From Vanilla planifolia (Eukaryota; Streptophyta; Magnoliopsida; Asparagales; Orchidaceae), in assembly GCA_023846275.1 (NCBI GenBank), contig CM043865.1, positions 9,598,068 to 9,662,067 of the forward strand: a DNA stretch of 64,000 nt, in the 5' to 3' direction. Numbering within the stretch: position 1 is the first letter of the stretch; each line of letters begins with the position of its first letter. The translations under genes were made by a program, and so were the position numbers. Below the pieces are notes generated by a model that saw only the letters and a list, made by a program, of their open reading frames with translations, searched no databases and was not told where the DNA came from. Shown one piece after another: positions 27,301-39,123 of this stretch.

Positions 27301-27445
27301 CTCGGAGATGGAGATGAACCCTGCTCGAGTTGTGGGAATGTCTCTCTCGGTCAATGCTGAAGGTGGCGTCCCAGGATCTAAATCTGGACCTGGAGACTTT
27401 AGTCTGGAGATAGATTGGATCAAGGCGTTGAGAACACAAAATTGA
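374..27445 (+). CDS. CIA30: CIA30 / NDUFAF1-type mitochondrial complex I assembly factor, 5' partial, six visible exons
   Basis: Members of this family (complex I intermediate-associated protein 30) act in mitochondria in assembly of NADH:ubiquinone oxidoreductase. I assembled exons 374-487, 3016-3066, 26682-26773, 26891-26971, 27051-27149 and 27254-27445 (stop TGA 27443-27445). All junctions are GT-AG and every phase agrees, giving about 209 continuous codons. Family landmarks run in order: WNIEDLMPP and [11 protein letters not shown] in the first visible exon, LSSASLEI in the second, [11 protein letters not shown] in the third, [11 protein letters not shown], then ENWVNSP and NSWQAF, and finally [25 protein letters not shown] and IDWIKALR. 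The first visible exon starts with two bases of a split codon, so a short N-terminal exon (start and targeting region, perhaps 20 residues) must lie upstream of the window. I see no disabling mutation. The oddity is architectural: about 0.63 kb of coding sequence spread over more than 27 kb, because the intron between exons two and three is about 23.6 kb. Identification rests on remembered family motifs, not a search. Confidence 0.9.
623..902. repeat. Perfect 140-bp tandem duplication
   Basis: Bases 623-762 and 763-902 are identical by direct reading, including the landmark TTTTTCGAGCGACATGTGG. The copies abut without a spacer. Identity implies a recent duplication or an assembly artefact. 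It lies in a CIA30 intron. Confidence 0.92.
1295..2115. repeat. T-rich degenerate short repeats in a CIA30 intron
   Basis: Phrases such as TTTGTTAGCTTTGTC, TTGTTGCCTTTGTTG and CATATTGAC recur many times with variable spacing over about 800 bp. This looks like an old, diverged minisatellite. It creates open frames of 70-117 codons on both strands that have no family resemblance. Confidence 0.55.
3067..3968. other. Intronic sequence without recognised features
   Basis: AT-rich, non-repetitive to the eye, with a pyrimidine-rich stretch around 3640-3800. It ends in a purine-rich GTGGGAGAG that could be the polypurine tract of the LTR-like segment that follows. No exon resembles CIA30 or any other family known to me. 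Confidence 0.4.
3969..4900 (+). mobile_element. Probable LTR fragment starting TGTAATGTCC
   Basis: A polypurine-like GTGGGAGAGT directly precedes TGTAATGTCC at 3969. The same start, TGTAATGTCCC, followed by a similar TTT-rich, TTTGGAA-containing sequence, occurs at 20718. The shared start and preceding purine tract suggest the beginning of an LTR of one family. The 3' end cannot be fixed. The region around 4440-4640 is rich in TTGGGTTTGGTT-like low-complexity sequence. Confidence 0.4.
4900..5900 (-). mobile_element. LTR fragment related to the LTRs at 45.8-49.6 kb
   Basis: The landmarks GAGCATCCTTATTTATAG (5255-5272) and AATTGAATTAAGTAGTTCCC, followed by a GGGTC-rich zone and a TTTTAAGC segment, occur in the same order at 46.47-46.90 kb and 49.05-49.50 kb. 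On the minus strand CTATAAATAAGGATGCT gives an LTR-type TATA box. It seems to be a solo or truncated LTR. GC content rises in 5500-5800. The open frame of about 170 codons here belongs to the LTR and matches no protein I know. Confidence 0.5.
5901..6586. other. Intronic spacer between LTR fragments
   Basis: AT-rich sequence with a short (AT)n at about 6171-6184 and no recognised exon, hairpin or repeat copy. It directly precedes the 5' LTR of the Copia element. Confidence 0.35.
6587..8674 (+). repeat. 5' LTR of the Copia element
   Basis: It starts TGAAGTCAT and ends GGGATTTGCACA. It matches the 3' LTR along its length, for example AAAGACCAATCCCTTCGACA here against AAAGACCAATCGCTTCGACA there. 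In a stretch of about 110 bp around 7340-7450 I count roughly 15% difference between the LTRs, which marks an old insertion. The frames seen inside it are not genes. Confidence 0.88.
9100..9860 (+). pseudogene. Copia gag remnant with zinc knuckle
   Basis: Around 9385-9530 a frame reads like the UBN2-type gag region ([19 protein letters not shown]). At about 9734-9770 a CX2CX4HX4C zinc knuckle remains recognisable (CYDC, then TRHIRFEC) with a stop codon inside it. Basic K/R-rich sequence surrounds the knuckle. Stops and frame changes disrupt the gene. Gag would form the virus-like particle of the element. Confidence 0.7.
10660..11560 (+). pseudogene. Copia protease and integrase remnants
   Basis: The aspartic-protease active site is visible at about 10670 as [13 protein letters not shown]. 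The zinc-binding pre-integrase region follows (CESCQKGK near 11110). The integrase core keeps [16 protein letters not shown] near 11265-11310 and the conserved [12 protein letters not shown] near 11470-11500. Stops interrupt the frame several times. These domains would process the polyprotein and insert the cDNA. Confidence 0.75.
12140..13520 (+). pseudogene. Copia reverse transcriptase and RNase H remnants
   Basis: The RT start is recognisable by VIGTK and FKNKLDE near 12250-12290. The YVDDI catalytic motif region is near 12705-12720 (VYVDDII, read across the ATGTTGATGACATAATT stretch). [10 protein letters not shown] follows near 12815 and [20 protein letters not shown] near 12990-13045. RNase H keeps [19 protein letters not shown] near 13280-13330 and [14 protein letters not shown] near 13465-13505. 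Stops and frameshifts occur throughout. A 27-bp direct duplication (12205-12258) lies near the RT N-terminus. Confidence 0.8.
12205..12258 (+). repeat. 27-bp in-frame tandem duplication in the Copia RT
   Basis: GGCTTATTGATCAACAAGTG plus ATTGGAA occurs twice in a row (12205-12231, 12232-12258), adding nine codons just before the conserved VIGTK-type start of the RT. Both copies are identical. Confidence 0.9.
13881..13893 (+). other. Polypurine tract of the Copia element
   Basis: CAAAAAGGAGAGA lies immediately upstream of the 3' LTR start (TTGTAAAGTC). This is the plus-strand primer position and matches the usual Copia form of A-run plus G-rich purines followed by TTG. Confidence 0.75.
13895..15930 (+). 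repeat. 3' LTR of the Copia element
   Basis: It begins TGTAAAGTC after the polypurine tract and ends GGGATTCAGACA, parallel to the 5' LTR. It contains the same TATTATAAAGACC (TATA-like) stretch at about 14649 and the same T-rich 3' part. As this copy faces CIA30 exons downstream, it could supply promoter or polyadenylation signals to the host intron, which is inference. Confidence 0.88.
15931..17745. other. AT-rich intronic spacer
   Basis: A/T-rich DNA with no recognised coding remnant. The last 110 bases (GACCCGCCTATTAGGACC and GTAATGCCCC) look like LTR sequence and lead into a primer-binding-site-like motif at 17746. Confidence 0.35.
17746..18345 (+). mobile_element. Possible LTR-element internal remnant (PBS-like to PPT-like)
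   Basis: AAGTGGTATCA at 17743-17753 resembles the initiator tRNA-Met primer-binding site that follows Copia 5' LTRs. About 590 bp downstream ACAAAGGGAGAG (18324-18335) is followed by TATGTTAATGTGG, the form of a Copia polypurine tract plus LTR start. No coding sequence remains between them. LTR copies could not be paired by eye, so this stays tentative. Confidence 0.35.
18346..20717. other. Intronic spacer with a 37-bp duplication
   Basis: Mostly AT-rich, with a two-copy repeat of 37-bp period at about 18658-18730 containing TATAGATTTAAAAGAAAACT. Around 19250-19500 composition shifts to more GC (CTAGCTCGAGGTGCGTCAACC), probably old transposon sequence. No exon recognised. Confidence 0.4.
20718..21640 (+). 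mobile_element. Probable LTR with TATA box
   Basis: Starts TGTAATGTCCCG, as at 3969. About 610 bp in, CCCTATAAAAAAAGAGG (21331-21347) gives a TATA box followed by a GC-richer stretch (TCTACGGCCTTGGGCCGCAT) typical of an LTR R region. The matching second LTR was not found, so a solo LTR is the simplest reading. The end is uncertain. Confidence 0.45.
21641..26681. other. 3' part of the giant intron, low-repeat in places
   Basis: 21650-21850 holds AACTT/GGCCAAACC-type low-complexity sequence. 22490-22690 has a 64-codon frame without recognisable domain, probably repeat-derived. 22350-23270 is purine-rich with AAAGAAAGA runs. 23300-24650 is less repetitive, with ordinary intron-like composition, and may be remaining ancestral intron. 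25240-25800 resembles LTR sequence but no boundaries were found. No splice-compatible CIA30 exon is missing here. Confidence 0.4.
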
Positions 27446-28350
27446 TTTAATCTTTTGCAATGTAAATTTGTTGAACTATAGTGACAAATAAGGATCTTTT
27501 TGAATGTTATATTCAATAGATGCTTCGTGAAAGCTTACAGCTTGTATGAGATATCTCCTTGATAGCTTGCCTTTAATCAGAACAACTTTTTGATAGATGC
27601 TTGGTTTTTTTTAATGCCTTCAACTTTATGTATATAAATTGGGATAAATCATGCAACTGAATCGATCTCAAATTGATACCAATTTTGTTTTTTATTAAAT
27701 AAATGCCATGAGCATCAAAATAAAGAAACAAAGTTCAGTGTAAATCTGTTGTCATATCAAACAAGTCAGAATCTTAGATTTGGCCGACTTGTCGAAAGCA
27801 AGTGATAAGCTTATAAGCTAAGATTTATTACAATTAGGTTATTGTACCAACAAGAAAAAAAGTAATATAAATTAATGTGTTCGATAATTGTCTTGATGTC
27901 AATATGTTATAACGAGAGTTTATTCTCATTTAGAATGATACAAAATTAACTTTGAAAGATATGATTAAAAAAATTCAATGTTGTTATATATATATATATA
28001 GAATGTGAATAATATAGGAAAAAACTAAAATGTAAATGTGATAAAAAGAATTGCCATTGACAATGAGATAGATTGAAAGACAATTACAATGTGATCTATA
28101 ACCAAGAAAGAGTTGTTTAATAATAATATTAGAAATTTATCAATTCTAAAAAAAATGCATCATTGTTCACAACAATACCTATGTTAAATGCTTAGCCACT
28201 CTTTTTTAAATTTTTTCAAATTTAAAAATATTTTTTAACAGTTTATCTAACAATTTAAAAGTGAATTCATAATGAAATAGTTTAAAATAATAAAATTATT
28301 GAATAATAATTTCTTTTGAATTGCAATAGCACATTTTGAAATATCAAATT
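27446..28350. other. CIA30 3' UTR and intergenic spacer
   Basis: The likely 3' untranslated region follows the stop at 27445; T-rich sequence with TATATTCAATAGATG near 27507-27522 could serve in polyadenylation. The remainder is AT-rich with a short (TA)n near 27985-28001. No gene seen. Confidence 0.45.
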
Positions 28351-28358
28351 TATTTATG

Positions 28359-28399
<41 letters not shown>

Positions 28400-28573
28400 T
28401 ATGTAGGGCTTACCCCAGGAGGGGAACCCTTCCAGAAATTCTCTAAGGCCTGGGAAGAACCCAGGCCTAAGAGGGGGTTTGGAAATAGTTTTCAACCAGC
28501 AATAGACGCGACTCGGTTAATACCTCATGGCCTGCGTCATTGCCCCAAGCGCAAAGATATTTATGAGGTTTTT
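28351..28573 (-). mobile_element. SINE-like retroposon in reverse orientation with perfect 16-bp target-site duplication
   Basis: TATTTATGAGGTTTTT occurs at 28351-28366 and again at 28558-28573. Between the copies lies a long T run (28362-28394, partly shared with the duplication) and about 160 bp of GC-richer sequence. Read on the minus strand this is a short body ending in poly(A) and flanked by a target-site duplication, which is the hallmark of LINE-mediated retroposition. On the minus strand AGGGTTCCCCTCCTGG resembles a decayed Pol III B box and AGGCCATGAGG may be an A-box remnant. A strong hairpin sits inside (28446-28468). A SINE is most likely; a retroposed unknown small RNA is the alternative. 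Confidence 0.78.
28446..28468. other. GC-rich hairpin inside the SINE-like element
   Basis: AGGCCTGGG and CCCAGGCCT form a perfect 9-bp stem around the loop AAGAA. The pairing extends outward with one mismatch (TCTA against TAAGA). Confidence 0.85.
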
Positions 28574-28603
28574 CCGGCTTAGTGATAGCATCAATAGTGC
28601 ATA

Positions 28604-28653
28604 GTCCCACATGGTCAGCATGTTTATTCACCATGAAGCTAATGCTTTAAGAA
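28604..28653 (+). promoter_or_regulatory. Plant snRNA promoter: upstream sequence element and TATA-like box
   Basis: GTCCCACATGG at 28604-28614 matches the plant snRNA upstream sequence element RTCCCACATCG in 10 of 11 positions. CTTTAAGAA at 28645-28653 sits about 33 bp before the RNA start and is a weak TATA box. The spacing of about 31 bp between the elements fits the Pol II type of plant snRNA promoter rather than the roughly one helical turn shorter Pol III type. Confidence 0.75.
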
Positions 28654-28678
28654 TGGAAGACATGAGCGTTTAATCTTC

Positions 28679-28877
28679 ATACCTTTCTCGGCCTTTTGGC
28701 TAAGATCAAGTGTAGTATCTGTTCTTATCAGTTTAATATCTGATACGTGGGCCATTGGCCCACCATGATATTAAATTAATTTTTGTTGGGTGAGGGTCCA
28801 TTAAGGTAGCTTGCTTCCTGGGCGCTTGAGCGTCGCCATGGCTTTGCACTGTAGCCGTGGCCTGGCGCAACCCTACC
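28679..28877 (+). ncRNA. U2: U2 spliceosomal snRNA
   Basis: The 5' part is the near-invariant U2 sequence: ATACCTTTCTCGGCCTTTTG at 28679, followed by the branch-point recognition region with GTAGTATCTG and the stem IIa segment. The Sm site appears as AATTTTTG near 28777. Stem-loop IV (GCCATGGCT / AGCCGTGGC with loop TTGCACTGT) pairs fully with one G-U. The terminal stem-loop before it has the form AAGGTAGCTTGCTTCCT, with one internal mismatch compared with the usual plant version. The length of about 197-199 nt is normal. With the promoter element upstream it appears to be a functional gene; the 3' end is estimated to within a few bases. Confidence 0.95.
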
Positions 28878-28890
28878 AAAACAAAGACAA
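28877..28890 (+). terminator. Probable snRNA 3'-end box
   Basis: CAAAACAAAGACAA directly after the RNA resembles the plant snRNA 3'-end element CA(N)3-10AGTNNAA, with an imperfect second half. Confidence 0.45.
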
Positions 28891-33851
<4,961 letters not shown>

Positions 33852-33958
33852 AATATGAGAGGATAGAATATTTATTTTAAGGTGTCTGGCATAGTGGTGG
33901 AAGCACTTTTCAATAGCAATTATTGTCAATATTTATGTATATGTGTGTGTGTGTGTGT

Positions 33959-34050
<92 letters not shown>

Positions 34051-34155
34051 ACACACACACACACGTATACATAAATATTGACAATAATTGCTATTGAAAA
34101 GTGCTTCCACCACTATGCCAAACACCTTAAAATAAATATTCTACCCTCTCATATT
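33852..34155. repeat. 304-bp near-perfect palindrome with (GT)n and (AT)n centre, foldback/MITE-like
   Basis: The left arm (AATATGAGAGG, GGCATAGTGGTGG, AAGCACTTTTCAATAGCAAT) recurs as the reverse complement on the right, ending CTCTCATATT at 34155. I see only three mismatches in about 115 bp outside the centre. The core is (GT)n on the left, (AT)n in the middle and (AC)n on the right, so even the microsatellite is symmetric. A transcript would form a hairpin of about 150 bp. Foldback MITE, or a hairpin made by template switching, are the likely origins; target-site duplication is not clear because flanks are AT-rich. Confidence 0.9.
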
Positions 34156-35208
34156 TTATTTTCTGTAAAACTATCATTTATTAAATTGATTATATATTTA
34201 GCTTTAACAAAATAGATTTGATCTAACTCAAAATTTTAAAATTACAAATCCATCACCAAAAAAAAATTTAAAAATTATAATTATATCCAAATCTTTAAAA
34301 TTACATAACAAATTCTCTAAATCTCCAAAAATTATAAACTCAATATCACTAAGTTTGTCTTATAACACTGTTTTTATTGATTTGCTTAAACAATATTTTT
34401 AGTTATATTTAAGATTATGACATATTTTCTAAAATTTTATTACTATTTTAATACTTTTACATATAAACAATATATTTTAAAAAACTAACTAAATTAAACT
34501 CAATCACACTTGATCATAATCTTCTTGACTTAATTTTAAGATTTATTTCAACTTGATCAAAGTAAAAATAAAGACTGTTATAATAGAAAAAGCTTAAGAG
34601 TTTAAGAAATGAGAGAGGCATGAAACAAATGAGAAAGAGAGGAGAATGATGAAAATAGAGTGCTTTTTTATATTTTAAATACTTTTTTGGTTTTCCATTA
34701 TTAGGATTCTTTAGGCTTGCTTGTAACTTAAGAAAAGTATTGTTTTAATATATATATGGCTTATTCAAAGAGATCTTTATTAAATTTAGTGTGAACTTTT
34801 GTTGTTGATTATAATTGAGACTAGGTCTAATTTTAAACTATTATTTGGGGCATAACTATAAAATTTTAATAATATTTAATATGTCTCATATACTAAACTT
34901 TAAGTTTTTGAGCTATTGGGCAATACTATTAAAATTAGATTTGACTAATTGGTTCATTTGGTTCGATCTTAAATTGATTTGAATTTTGATCAAATTCTTA
35001 TTATTAACTAGAAATTTTCTAAAGCAACAAAAAATTAAACAAAATCATTAAACTAGTCCACACAAGTTGTTTCAATGTTTAGTTTTGAATCAAAATATTT
35101 CTTTAACTAATACCAATTCTAACTACTTTATTGTCTTAACATCAACCACACACCTACTCTCAAATGCTAAATTCATTTTTTCCTTCCCTTTTTTCATGCG
35201 ATTATAAG
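34156..35208. other. AT-rich intergenic DNA
   Basis: No gene, repeat pair or hairpin recognised. Confidence 0.4.
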
Positions 35209-35545
35209 ACTTCTTTATTTTGCCAACCCTGTCTTCAACTCCAAGGCCCCATCATCCCAGTTGGCGATGCTAAAGTTTGCCCTTTCACTATTAACGCTAC
35301 TTGATTAGCAATTGAGTAACAAACTTTCCTATTGTAACAACTATACTTGTACATCCAAGGCCCCATCATCCCAATCGACAATATTAAACTTCACCCTTTC
35401 ACTACAGATGCTAAAATTTCATTCTTTCATGCAACTATGAGACATTCCTATTGTGGCAACCCTACCTTCAACTCCAAGGCCCCATTACCCCAGTTGACAA
35501 CGATAAACTTTGTCCTTTCACTACAAGAGCTACTCAATGTTTAGT
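35209..35545. repeat. Degenerate tandem repeat, three copies of about 117 bp
   Basis: The phrase TATTGTGGCAACCCT (variants at about 35214, 35329 and 35448), then TCCAAGGCCCCATCATCCCA and CCCTTTCACTA recur three times in the same order with a period of 116-118 bp. The copies are clearly diverged. The region is C-rich against an AT-rich background. Confidence 0.8.
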
Positions 35546-38500
35546 ATGAGCATTGAATGATCTTCCTCTCTTGGTGCTTAATGACACTACAAGCCTTCAG
35601 TAATAATACTCAATGCTAACAAGACAAACATATTAAAAACCATCAGAGCCTTGACCAAACTTCCAAGTCATTCACTACAATCTCTCAAAACCATTACCCA
35701 TATTATTTGAGTTTTGAGCTATTTACTATTATTAGGAAAAAATAATTTGCCTACCAAAACAATTTAATGATTAAATTATGAATGTTAAGATTTCTAATTA
35801 TTTGTTATCATTAGTTTCTAGTTATTTTTATATAATTTTCTTTTTTTTATTTTAGTAGATTATTTTAGAGTGAAGAAAAAAGATTTAATTATTTGTGAAT
35901 ATTTACTTGTTAATTTTGGCATCATTATTATTAACCCATTATTTTAATCAATTATAATAATTAAACCTTGACCCAAAAATATGAACAATTTAATATCTAG
36001 TCTAAGTTTAACAACACTGATTTTAGGTAGTCATCTAAGTTGTACTAAGTACAAATGTTTTTCTAAATCAAGTTTGATTAAATTCAAATGTTTTTATATT
36101 ATGAATGAGTAGAGTTTTGATAGTCATATGATTTATCCCAAAAATTAAATAGCACTTTGTGGGTACAACATTTCATAAGGTTATATATAAACTCCTATGA
36201 AGCCATTTAAGTTTGTTTGAGTGACTAACAACACATGCCTTCTATGACTTGGGTTTTCATGATAGAATACTTAATTTAGTTCATTTACAATATTTAAGGC
36301 ATCAAGATTAAAAGAGAAAGTGAGGAACAATATTTATTAAAACTCTTAGTCATGAGAAAAATTATAGAATACAAGTAATATTAAGTTTAGCCTTGCATTG
36401 TATGATGAGCACGATGTTTGAGTTCACTATATAACAAATTTTATCCTTATTTATTTAAATTTAAACATACAAGTAAAAATATATTATATAGAAATTAAGT
36501 CTACAATTAGTGCAACTCTATTAACACATGTAACTATTTTATTTCTCACATTTTTTAGATTTAGACAACCATAATTATTATTGTATTATTATCTGGATTT
36601 GCATCTTATATATTTAAGGTGATCTCAAAAAGCATGTACATCTAGCATAGTTTGACAACAGGAAGAGTATCAACTGACCGAAGCGAGTCACATTGAAAGC
36701 AGAAATCAGCTCTCTTCCAATTAAGCTGAATGATTATGATGCCTCATTCATCATGAAGATCTTTGTTCTTCCATGTCCTTATTAGCTGACTATTGGTTCT
36801 GAAAACTTGGTTATGAGACATAAAAATGGCAATTAATGGAGATGAAGAACACAGATATGTTTCCAAGGTTGTGAAAATTCTCGTTAAGTGCAATAACAAT
36901 CTTGGTCTACCAAATAACTTTATAACAATCTTGTATGAAGAGGAAAAAAAAAAAACAATGCTCTACACAGTTAACTTACACATAAAGCAATTGCAGTAAG
37001 ACAAGAATTTAGAAACCTTCAACGAACATAAAAGTGAAATGAAAGAGAGAGAGTAGCTTAACAGGAGGGTTAACCAAACACAGCAAAAGAGTTGCATTTC
37101 ATTCAAATATCAAAAGTTAAAACAGAGAACATTAGACTAATATTCTTTCTTTTGAACGAAAGGAAATTATTCTCTTTATTGAACCATGAAGAAAGAATAA
37201 GGAACTCTCAACTTGGAAAATTTTTATGGCAAGGAATATATGTCGACATATGCCATAAAGAGCGATTTACATAGATTAGTACATGATACTGAAGCTTCAA
37301 AACTCTTGAGACTGTATTTGAATTGATTGTTTAAAAGTCATCATTACTTTCTACCTTGCTTAAAAAGCCTTTGATGTACTGAAGTTCTATACACTTGTGG
37401 GACATTTGATCTCGCACGGACAGGAACACATGTTGGACCATGTTTATTTTGGAGGCTACAAGAAAATAACTTGTCAAGACAATGTCCAATTGCCTTTTCC
37501 TATAAATTAAGGTTATTTGCTTAAAACTTTATTATTTTTTAATAAAAAAAGATATTTGATTTGATGAAAGCACAACAAAATATTCTAAAAATATATCAAA
37601 CAACAATTAACAATGTTTAATAAGATTGACATGCATTTCAATAACATTTTTTAACAAAATTTAAAGAACACTGTTGTATTAGGCAAATCAGAATACAAGA
37701 GGACACTTCTATCTTGAGACCCTGGAATAAATGTCTTAGGGAACATAATACAGGGAAACGCTATCAATAAAACATTTTCAACAAAAATACATGTTACTAT
37801 CATGATCAAACGGTCCTATTGCGCCATCGGATAGTTAGATGTCTTGCACTATTGATGTCCAATCATTCTGTCAAATGGTTTAATTTCTTTGGTCGAACTG
37901 TCATACTTTCTGATCAAAAAAGAACCTCTTCTATCACTACCATTAAATCATAGGCTATTTCTTTTTAGTACAGATGCACCAGGAAGCTAGTACTAAAGCA
38001 TACATTTAGTAGTGCCAGCATAATACATATTTTATGGTAAAAAGCTTGACAATCATCTTAATATAGAACGTTCTACCCATCTGTTTTAATTCAATGCAGT
38101 TATTTCTCCTTCTTAATTGTACGTTTAAAATACCTGTACTAGAGTTTCCTTCAGGTTCAGTTTTAAACAACTGGAGATAGCGACCTCTTACCCAAATATA
38201 ACCAAAGACTTAAAAGGGGAATGCATTTTGGTATTATACTCTATTGTTCTTCTCATGCAGTCCCTTGGGGGAATAACTAAAAGTTCTTCCTATCTTTTAC
38301 AGGGCACAACTTCTTATTCTGCGCCAGAAGGCATCCATCACTAATCTTAAACTCTATTCCATTTATCATAACATCACAGCTACACTTAATGCTTTTCTAT
38401 TCTATCTGCAGGTAGCTTAAATTCAATGCTATACCCACTTTCACTTATATTATTCAGTTCCTCATGTTTGAATATAAAACAAGGTTCCACGTGTGGTGGA

Positions 38501-39123
38501 CCTTTAGACTTCAGTTCCAACCCTGTTCAAGAATACAGAAAGTTCAAAAGAGCTTCAGACCAAGTAGGACCACCTTTTTGGACCAGAAACGCTACCAAGA
38601 AGCATATGGTTCCTACCTTTAAATGAGAACCATATCCACCAATATAATGCCCTTAAATGGATCGATTCCTTCAAATTCACGACAAATTAATGGAAGTTGT
38701 TCCACAAGAACTCAAATAATATGGGCCCCTGATTTGACAAAAAAAAGCTGAGGTACAGGATTCACAGATACCTAAAGCAACAAGGAAATTCCTTTACAAA
38801 ATGCTGAGAATAACAGATTGGGTTGGTGTTTTGTTCCAAAGATTCTCAGTTCCAAACACTGCCATATAAAGACAGTTAAGTAGCAACCCAGCAGATTGCG
38901 AAGAAATCGAAGCACCTCCACAGCTCATAAAGGTGCTCAAATAGCTTCTTACAAGTTATCCTAAGCCAGAACAGAAGCAAGGCTACCTGCCGTATCAAGC
39001 AGTTTTTGCAGTAGAAACAGCACAGAAAGAGTGACAATATTCAGAGGTAGGGGGCAGAAACAAGTGTTTAAAAGTATCATGTAAGCCTCTTCTTATATTA
39101 ACTAATGGCCTTCCATTCACAGA
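35546..39123. other. Intergenic DNA and probable promoter/leader of the MYB-CC gene
   Basis: 35.55-36.6 kb is AT-rich and featureless. From about 36.64 kb composition becomes more balanced. The acceptor-like CCATTCACAG at 39112-39121, directly before the start codon, suggests an intron in the 5' UTR, so transcription probably begins several hundred bases upstream. I could not place a TATA box or the leader exon with confidence. Confidence 0.4.

Noticed and set aside
33882..34125. Two 71-codon frames, one on each strand, with nearly identical products
   Set aside because: They are the two arms of the palindrome translated through (AT)n; the mirrored sequence explains both.
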